DNA from: JBGSLN01 sp041740675
Lineage (GTDB): Bacteria; Pseudomonadota; Gammaproteobacteria; JBGSLN01
NCBI GenBank assembly: GCA_041740675.1
Contig: JBGSLN010000025.1
Location: forward strand, 1-11,215
DNA: 11,215 bases
Direction: 5' to 3'
Shown here piece by piece: positions 6,372 to 11,215 of the stretch (its first letter is position 1; each line of letters starts with the position of its first letter). The notes beneath the pieces are model-generated. The model was not told the DNA's origin and did no database searches. It saw only the letters and a program-made list of their open reading frames with translations. The translations under genes were made by a program, and so were the position numbers.

Positions 6372-7328
6372 TCATAAGTTAAGTTTATTAATTTGTTTTT
6401 CATTGAGTATTAAATAGTAAAAATCAGGAATAGACTTAAATTTCTTTAGTGGCTGCAACAAATTATCCCATTCCAAAACAGACTTTCTATGATCTTCTTC
6501 GTCTATTAATATTGGAATTTTGTTATGATTCTTGATAGCAGAAATAACTGAAAAATCAGCTCCTGAATGAAATGCTATTTCATAATATTCTTCTAATTTA
6601 CTTTTTTCAATGATAAGAAACCAGATAGCTTGAGATTTTTCACCTAAAAATATAAAGCTTCCTTTGTCATCTAACTGATAATATTCTTTTATATTGTTAG
6701 AATAAATAATATCGAAAAATAATTTAATGTATTCATCATTGATATCTTGATATTTTGATAATATTAAATTTGGAATTGCGTTTGTTAAGTCTCTAAAATA
6801 ATGCTTGCATAATTTATCTGTTAATAGACATAATTTATTAAACATGTCTTTTGAATCTTTCAGAATAAATCCATCAATAATACCTTCATTAAATGCATTT
6901 ACTGCTAGTTCATGATCGGCTTTGCCAGTCAACATTAATTTTTTTATTGGTAAGTTTTCGAGTTCAATGCAAAATTCTATGCCATTTAACTTTGGCATTG
7001 AATAATCAACAATAACAGTACTTATATGTTTACAGCGCATTTTTTGAATTAAATGTTTATTTATGTTCGATAGATTATTTAATTGAAACCATTCAGGTGA
7101 TAAATTATCATTTTCCTTCAATGTGTTACTAAATAGATTACTTAGCTTTTTATAATATATAAGATGATTTTCACGAATAGTATTAAGAGCATTAAAAATA
7201 TCGGAACTATAATCTGTAAAAAAAGATAATGACAGATTTGTGCTGATATTTTCAAGAAAGTCTTCGTCATTATCAACCATAAAAATGGTGGTTGGATAAT
7301 AGTAAGCTGAATAAACTTGGTTATTCAT
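6372..7328 (-). CDS. response regulator with enlarged receiver and non-HTH output
   Basis: A 318-residue cytosolic response regulator. The receiver has D19/D21 (VDNDED), phosphoacceptor D108 (VIVDYSMPKLNG), T134 (MLTGKAD) and K157 (ILKD). About 89 residues separate the acidic pair from D108, twice the normal distance, so a helical insertion of about 45 residues lies within the receiver. The C-terminal half (about 165-318; 'YYQLDDKGSFIFLGEKSQAI', later IPILIDEED) is not a DNA-binding HTH and looks like an alpha/beta output domain of unknown role. I chose ATG 7328: AAGGAG lies about 10 bases upstream and the start overlaps the previous stop as ATGAATAA. A GTG at 7365-7367 would add 13 residues but has no ribosome binding site. 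It is last in the signalling operon and is the probable final phosphate acceptor. It recalls LqsR-type regulators of Legionella, without proof of orthology. Confidence 0.82.
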   Translation of the reverse strand: MNNQVYSAYYYPTTIFMVDNDEDFLENISTNLSLSFFTDYSSDIFNALNTIRENHLIYYKKLSNLFSNTLKENDNLSPEWFQLNNLSNINKHLIQKMRCKHISTVIVDYSMPKLNGIEFCIELENLPIKKLMLTGKADHELAVNAFNEGIIDGFILKDSKDMFNKLCLLTDKLCKHYFRDLTNAIPNLILSKYQDINDEYIKLFFDIIYSNNIKEYYQLDDKGSFIFLGEKSQAIWFLIIEKSKLEEYYEIAFHSGADFSVISAIKNHNKIPILIDEEDHRKSVLEWDNLLQPLKKFKSIPDFYYLILNEKQINKLNL

Positions 7329-7602
7329 TTTGCTGGTTCTCCTTTTCATAAATTCTATTTGATACACTATCTAAAGAATTGCTGATAGTTTCTCCTGCTC
7401 TCAATGCATTATTTAGTAAATTGATAATCTTAAAAAGATCAGAATCTGTGTTTCCATTTTGTTTTTTTATATTTAGCATTGAGATCGTGTACTGAATTCC
7501 TGTTTTGATTGTTACTAATGGAGTTCGTATATCATGAATCATTTTTTTAGTATCTTCATATATTTCACAATCAGACTTCGTTATGTTAGAAAACTTGTCC
7601 AT
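7321..7602 (-). CDS. stand-alone DHp (HisKA-like) phosphotransfer protein
   Basis: A 93-residue protein whose core, KKMIHDIRTPLVTIKTGIQY, is a histidine-kinase H-box with H23 as phosphoacceptor, followed by a second helix (about 54-84, ending NSLDSVSNRI) to form the helical hairpin of a dimerisation domain. There is no ATPase domain (no N, G1 or G2 box), no membrane segment and no room for one, so it cannot phosphorylate itself from ATP. The complete gene has an AGGAG site 4 bases before the ATG, and its stop overlaps the response regulator start by 8 bases. The obvious role is a phosphotransfer shuttle, like Spo0B or Hpt proteins, between the hybrid kinase receivers and the regulator; a phosphatase or kinase-titrating role is an alternative. 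It is unlikely to be a kinase fragment, because start, stop and coupling are all intact. Confidence 0.75.
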   Translation of the reverse strand: MDKFSNITKSDCEIYEDTKKMIHDIRTPLVTIKTGIQYTISMLNIKKQNGNTDSDLFKIINLLNNALRAGETISNSLDSVSNRIYEKENQQNE

Positions 7603-7712
7603 AAAACTCCTAAAAGTAGTGAGAATTATTAGTCATGTATGGCTAATTTTTAAGTAACTAAAAATTTATTTTATCAACCTATTATTAGGATATAGTATCC
7701 TATAAAAACAGG
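7603..7712 (-). promoter_or_regulatory. spacer with two hairpins between kinase and shuttle genes
   Basis: This 110-base gap holds two inverted repeats. TAGGATA-tag-TATCCTA (7686-7702) is a perfect 7-base stem that begins about 10 bases after the kinase stop. ATTAGTC / GGCTAAT (7628-7647) pairs with one wobble. Neither is followed by a T run on the minus strand, so neither is a standard terminator. They may be an mRNA processing or stability element, or a regulator site setting the ratio of shuttle and regulator to the membrane kinase. No convincing internal promoter was found. Confidence 0.35.
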
Positions 7713-10277
7713 TTAAAATGGCACTTCTTTTCCAACAATTTCTTTAATCCAAAATAGCCCTTCAAAGTTATTGCTATTAAAACCCGTTGATAGATATAAG
7801 TCAGTAAATCCATTCATAAATAAATTTTTTGAAACTTCTTCGCCTTTTATCCCATTTCCTAAATTGGAATCAATATAAATTGGTATGTTTTTTTTATATA
7901 TATGAGAAACGCTCATAAAATCTTGTATATTAGTGAACGTTGTTACTTTTTTTCCAAACATATCACCTTTAATTTTCCAAGCATCTGTTAATAAAGAATC
8001 ATCGTCAATAAGAATAATATCTGGATCACGATAAACAATATTTATTGGTATATGTGTTGCAAAACTTTTAGGAATTATTTTTATATTAATCTTTTCACAA
8101 CTTTTTCTGACTTCATAATCTTCAAATCTATTAGTTGCAAGTGTTGAAAACTGAGATATTTTGAATTTTTCAATGATATCAATTCCATTCATTTGTTCTC
8201 CTGACAATTCGAAATCAATTAGGTAAATATTTTTTTCACTATGATTGAGATTATAATACTCAGCAAAATATTGATAGTTCTTACAATTGATTACTTTAAT
8301 CATGTTAATATCATGAAATAAATTTTTCAACCTTGTATTCCATATATCATGTATCGTTTGATCGTCATCTAAAATAATAATAGTGGAGTCTTCAGATATC
8401 ACTATGTTTGATAAGAACCATTTTGCAGGCTCAGATGATGGTATATATATTTCAAACTCCGTTCCTTTATTACACTCTGATTTAATATTATACTCCCCTC
8501 CCCATGATTCAATAGATTTAACTGCATAAGAAACACCTAAACCATGTCCATCTTTTTTTCCAAAGCTAACTCCTTCATGGATGATTTGAGGAAGTAATGA
8601 GCTTGGAATTCCACAACCATTATCTTTAATAATAATTTTTATATTTTCCATATTTTTTGTTAATTTAACTAACACTTGGCCGTCTTTACTAATTGCTTCA
8701 ACAGAATTATTAATTAAATTAGATATCACACGTGAGAATTCACTTATTTTTAATTTTACAAAAACATTATGCGCGTTATCATCTATCATTAAATCAAAAG
8801 TAATATTTTTATTTGAATATTGGATACGTTTTTCAGAAACAATATATTCCAAAATACTTGTTATATATTCTGGTTTTATTTGTATAGGCTCATTACATTT
8901 AGTATTAGATATTTTTATATTATGTTGCAATAAAAGATTATTACAAATATCATTAATACGCCTCGCTGCATTTCTTATTTTATTCCTACGATCTTCTGCT
9001 ATTCCTGTTAAATCTTTTGCAAGCATATCAAGAACTGCAAGTGGTGACCTGATATCATGCGCTACTTGAATTGCTGTTTCAGATAATTCTTTTTCGACAA
9101 TATATTTATCATTTGAAGTTTTAAATGCCTTCAACAAGCAATCTTCTAATTCAGCAAATTCTATTATGCTTGAAAAATTTTTATTATAAGAATTTAATTC
9201 AACTTCTGAGCGTTGATTCATAATTTTATGAACTAAAAAGCTAATATTTTTAAATGGTATAAGTATATTTCTAGAAAATAGATTACTTGCTAAAATTGTT
9301 GCTATTGAATAAATAACTAGAAAAGATGGAAGATATTTTGATATTTCATCATCTCTAAAAAGTATCTCATTATGGAAAAAAGTGTAAATTATCATCAGCA
9401 AAATTGCCAATGAACACATGCATATGGAAAAACTCCAGAAAGTACATTGTGCTTGTAAACTTTTTGTTGGATATAACCAATTCTTATAATTGTTATTAAT
9501 TTTTTCATTGTAAAGCTTGAAAAGGCCATATGCTATTAACAATAACCCAAAAAACCATACTGTTTGAAAATCTGTAAAAGCCAAATAAGTTTTATTGAGA
9601 ATGCTAAACCTTTCTACTAAATCTATAGTCACTAGCGTTAGTGAGCCTATTGACATACATAATATAGACTGATTGTTTGAAGCACCTAAACATAATGTAA
9701 TAATTGCAAAATTTATAAGATTTAATATAACTGCTATTATTTGATAACTTGCTGATAATGAGAAAGCATCTATGCCCCAACTATAAACAAAAATCAAAAA
9801 ATATAATACGGCTCCGCATATAATTATAAATGGAGTAAGTAGTAGTTGAATGAACCATCGTTTTAATTGGTTTTGCGATGCCTTAAATACGCTAATCCAA
9901 AAACAAATTTGCAAGAGTTGAAATAAAAAAAATGGCCATTCAATACTTGCTTCTTCTAAGCGAGTTAATGGAAAATGATTCAATATATAGATAGTAAGGT
10001 TGAGATTACCATCAACAAATGCTTCTATTGCAAAAGCTATTATTAATAGAACATAAACATACTTAAATTTACCCGTTGAAATTTTCCATAATTTTAAAGC
10101 CATCAATAAAATAAATATATCGCAGCCTGATTGTGTGAGAAATAACAACACTCCAGAATAAATTTGTGTTACCTGATATTTTTCTAATTGACAATAAATA
10201 AAAGTTAATAAAACCCAACCAAATAGTAATAAAATTAGATCCCTATCAAACCATTTTACCAATGTATTATATTTCAT
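7713..10277 (-). CDS. polytopic hybrid sensor histidine kinase with two receivers
   Basis: An 854-residue inner-membrane kinase, numbered from ATG 10277; a TTG 12 bases upstream is the alternative and neither has a clear ribosome binding site. Residues 1-335 hold about 9-10 membrane helices with only short loops, so the signal is probably sensed within or near the membrane. The kinase core follows: H407 (HDIRSPL), N524 (NLINNSVEA), D552-N-G-C-G (G1) and G577-H-G-L-G (G2), all intact. Receiver 1 (about 633-745) keeps D637-D639, D688 and K737. Receiver 2 (about 753-854) keeps D758-D760, D803, S830-T831 and a lysine (K850) in IVGKEVPF at the very end. It therefore stops at the fifth strand without the last helix. 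It heads the signalling operon, 25 bases after the amidase gene. The signal is unknown. Confidence 0.85.
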   Translation of the reverse strand: MKYNTLVKWFDRDLILLLFGWVLLTFIYCQLEKYQVTQIYSGVLLFLTQSGCDIFILLMALKLWKISTGKFKYVYVLLIIAFAIEAFVDGNLNLTIYILNHFPLTRLEEASIEWPFFLFQLLQICFWISVFKASQNQLKRWFIQLLLTPFIIICGAVLYFLIFVYSWGIDAFSLSASYQIIAVILNLINFAIITLCLGASNNQSILCMSIGSLTLVTIDLVERFSILNKTYLAFTDFQTVWFFGLLLIAYGLFKLYNEKINNNYKNWLYPTKSLQAQCTFWSFSICMCSLAILLMIIYTFFHNEILFRDDEISKYLPSFLVIYSIATILASNLFSRNILIPFKNISFLVHKIMNQRSEVELNSYNKNFSSIIEFAELEDCLLKAFKTSNDKYIVEKELSETAIQVAHDIRSPLAVLDMLAKDLTGIAEDRRNKIRNAARRINDICNNLLLQHNIKISNTKCNEPIQIKPEYITSILEYIVSEKRIQYSNKNITFDLMIDDNAHNVFVKLKISEFSRVISNLINNSVEAISKDGQVLVKLTKNMENIKIIIKDNGCGIPSSLLPQIIHEGVSFGKKDGHGLGVSYAVKSIESWGGEYNIKSECNKGTEFEIYIPSSEPAKWFLSNIVISEDSTIIILDDDQTIHDIWNTRLKNLFHDINMIKVINCKNYQYFAEYYNLNHSEKNIYLIDFELSGEQMNGIDIIEKFKISQFSTLATNRFEDYEVRKSCEKINIKIIPKSFATHIPINIVYRDPDIILIDDDSLLTDAWKIKGDMFGKKVTTFTNIQDFMSVSHIYKKNIPIYIDSNLGNGIKGEEVSKNLFMNGFTDLYLSTGFNSNNFEGLFWIKEIVGKEVPF

Positions 10278-10302
10278 ACATGTAAACAAATAAATTGCTA
10301 AA

Positions 10303-11196
10303 TTAATTTGAATATCTGTTTAAAATATCTTTATAAGCATCTACTCTTCTATCTCTAAAATATGGCCACACATGACGGGTTTCCTCTATTTCATTACGAT
10401 CAATGTCGACTACCAGTACTTCAGCTTTTTCACATGATGCACGTTTAAGGATTTTTCCATGTGGCCCTGTGATAAAGCTATTTCCCCAAAATTGTATGCC
10501 ACTCGTTGCTCCAGTATGATCTGGTTCAAAACCGACACGGTTACAACTAAGCAAAGGTAAGCAATTAGCAATTGAATGGCTTCGTTGAATAGTGACCCAT
10601 GAATCCACTAAATCATCTTTTAATTCTGGAGTATCTTCTGGATACCATCCAATCGCTGTAGGATAAAGCAACACTTCCGCACCTGCTAATGCCATGATTC
10701 TTGCTGCTTCTGGATACCACTGGTCCCAACAAACTAATACACCAAGTTTTCCCACAGATGTTTGTATCGGAGTAAATCCAAGATCGCCTGGTGCAAAATA
10801 ATATTTCTCGTAGTAACCAGGATCATCAGGAATATGCATTTTTCGGTATTTACCAGCAATACTGCCATCTCGCTCAAGGACCACCGCAGTATTATGATAA
10901 AGTCCAGCAGCACGACGTTCGAAAATGGAACCCACTATCACAAGTTTATGTTCTTTGGCAAGGTTGCTTAATAACTCAGTCGTTGGCCCTGGAATAGCTT
11001 CTGCTTGTTTAAAAACTTCTTTATCTTCAGATTGACAAAAATATGTACCTGCATGTAGTTCTTGCAATAATACAAGCTGAGCACCCTGGTTTGCTGCTTC
11101 TTTTATTCCGCTAATAGTTTGGTCAAGGCAAGCATTCCTATCTTGATGACCGGCATGTTGAACGAGTGAAACACTCAAAATATTATTAGCTTTCAT
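10303..11196 (-). CDS. aguB: N-carbamoylputrescine amidase
   Basis: A complete 297-residue cytosolic nitrilase-superfamily enzyme, the usual length for AguB, which hydrolyses N-carbamoylputrescine to putrescine, CO2 and ammonia in the agmatine route of polyamine synthesis. The catalytic triad is visible: E46 (LLQELH), K119 (YRKMHIP) and C156 (LVCWDQWYPEAAR). The segments 'DDPGYYEKYYFAPGD' and 'HVWPYFRDRRVDAY' are typical of this group. AAGGGA lies about 7 bases before the ATG. The usual partner, agmatine deiminase, would be expected upstream, beyond the window edge. The gene is clearly richer in G+C than the kinase gene that follows, marking it as core genome. No terminator follows; the kinase starts 25 bases after the stop, so read-through is likely. 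Confidence 0.9.
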   Translation of the reverse strand: MKANNILSVSLVQHAGHQDRNACLDQTISGIKEAANQGAQLVLLQELHAGTYFCQSEDKEVFKQAEAIPGPTTELLSNLAKEHKLVIVGSIFERRAAGLYHNTAVVLERDGSIAGKYRKMHIPDDPGYYEKYYFAPGDLGFTPIQTSVGKLGVLVCWDQWYPEAARIMALAGAEVLLYPTAIGWYPEDTPELKDDLVDSWVTIQRSHSIANCLPLLSCNRVGFEPDHTGATSGIQFWGNSFITGPHGKILKRASCEKAEVLVVDIDRNEIEETRHVWPYFRDRRVDAYKDILNRYSN

Positions 11197-11215
11197 ATTT
11201 ATTTCCCTTTATATG

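Noticed and set aside
7329..7367. GTG start extending the response regulator by 13 residues
   Set aside because: No ribosome binding site, and it would overlap the shuttle gene by 47 bases; ATG 7328 has AAGGAG and a typical 8-base coupling overlap.
6372..10277. Naming the cluster lqsS/lqsR
   Set aside because: The resemblance is general. There is no autoinducer synthase gene, the kinase has two receivers and the shuttle is extra, so orthology cannot be claimed.
10762..10997. Two overlapping + strand frames inside the amidase gene
   Set aside because: Both are antisense to the AguB catalytic region and are shadows of its higher G+C coding sequence.

Overview
The window is AT-rich (about 30% G+C by eye). 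It suggests a gammaproteobacterium of the Legionella type. The grounds are the base composition, a Pht-like MFS carrier, and a hybrid kinase and response regulator of a style I associate with Legionella and relatives. This assignment comes from family impressions, not a search. I see no rRNA, tRNA, CRISPR array or intact insertion sequence.

Layout, left to right. (1) 1-159 (+) is the C-terminal end of a probable aldo/keto reductase, whose end overlaps by 15 bases the convergent end of an MFS carrier (145-1398, -). (2) 1399-1786 is a gene-free stretch with several small inverted repeats. It is followed by two small, tightly spaced + strand genes (1787-1960 and 1967-2131), the second too short to stand out in a routine ORF scan. 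(3) 2145-2741 (-) is an HD-domain phosphohydrolase with a good promoter. (4) 4682-2987 (-) is a two-gene operon: a heme-oxygenase-fold (TenA/CADD-like) protein overlapping by 8 bases an EamA/DMT exporter that starts at TTG behind a clear ribosome binding site. (5) 4683-5048 is gene-free but may hold a decayed coding relict. (6) A small basic helical protein (5049-5336, -) is divergent from a repressor-like HTH protein (5546-6229, +). The repressor's promoter has an inverted repeat overlapping its -35 box. (7) 10277-6372 (-) is a signalling cluster: a polytopic hybrid histidine kinase with two receivers, a 93-residue protein that is little more than an H-box dimerisation domain, and a response regulator with an enlarged receiver and a non-HTH output domain. 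(8) 10303-11196 (-) is a complete N-carbamoylputrescine amidase with clearly higher G+C than the rest.

The most interesting part is the signalling cluster. The kinase has H407 and receiver aspartates D688 and D803. The DHp-only protein has H23 but no ATPase domain, and the response regulator has D108. Together they could form a complete His-Asp-His-Asp phosphorelay in which a free-standing DHp domain is the phosphotransfer shuttle, a role played by Spo0B or Hpt proteins elsewhere. The shuttle and regulator genes overlap by 8 bases, which supports joint action. The order of transfer is inference.

The second system of note is the oxygenase-like protein coupled to a small-molecule exporter, which suggests a made-and-exported (or detoxified) metabolite.
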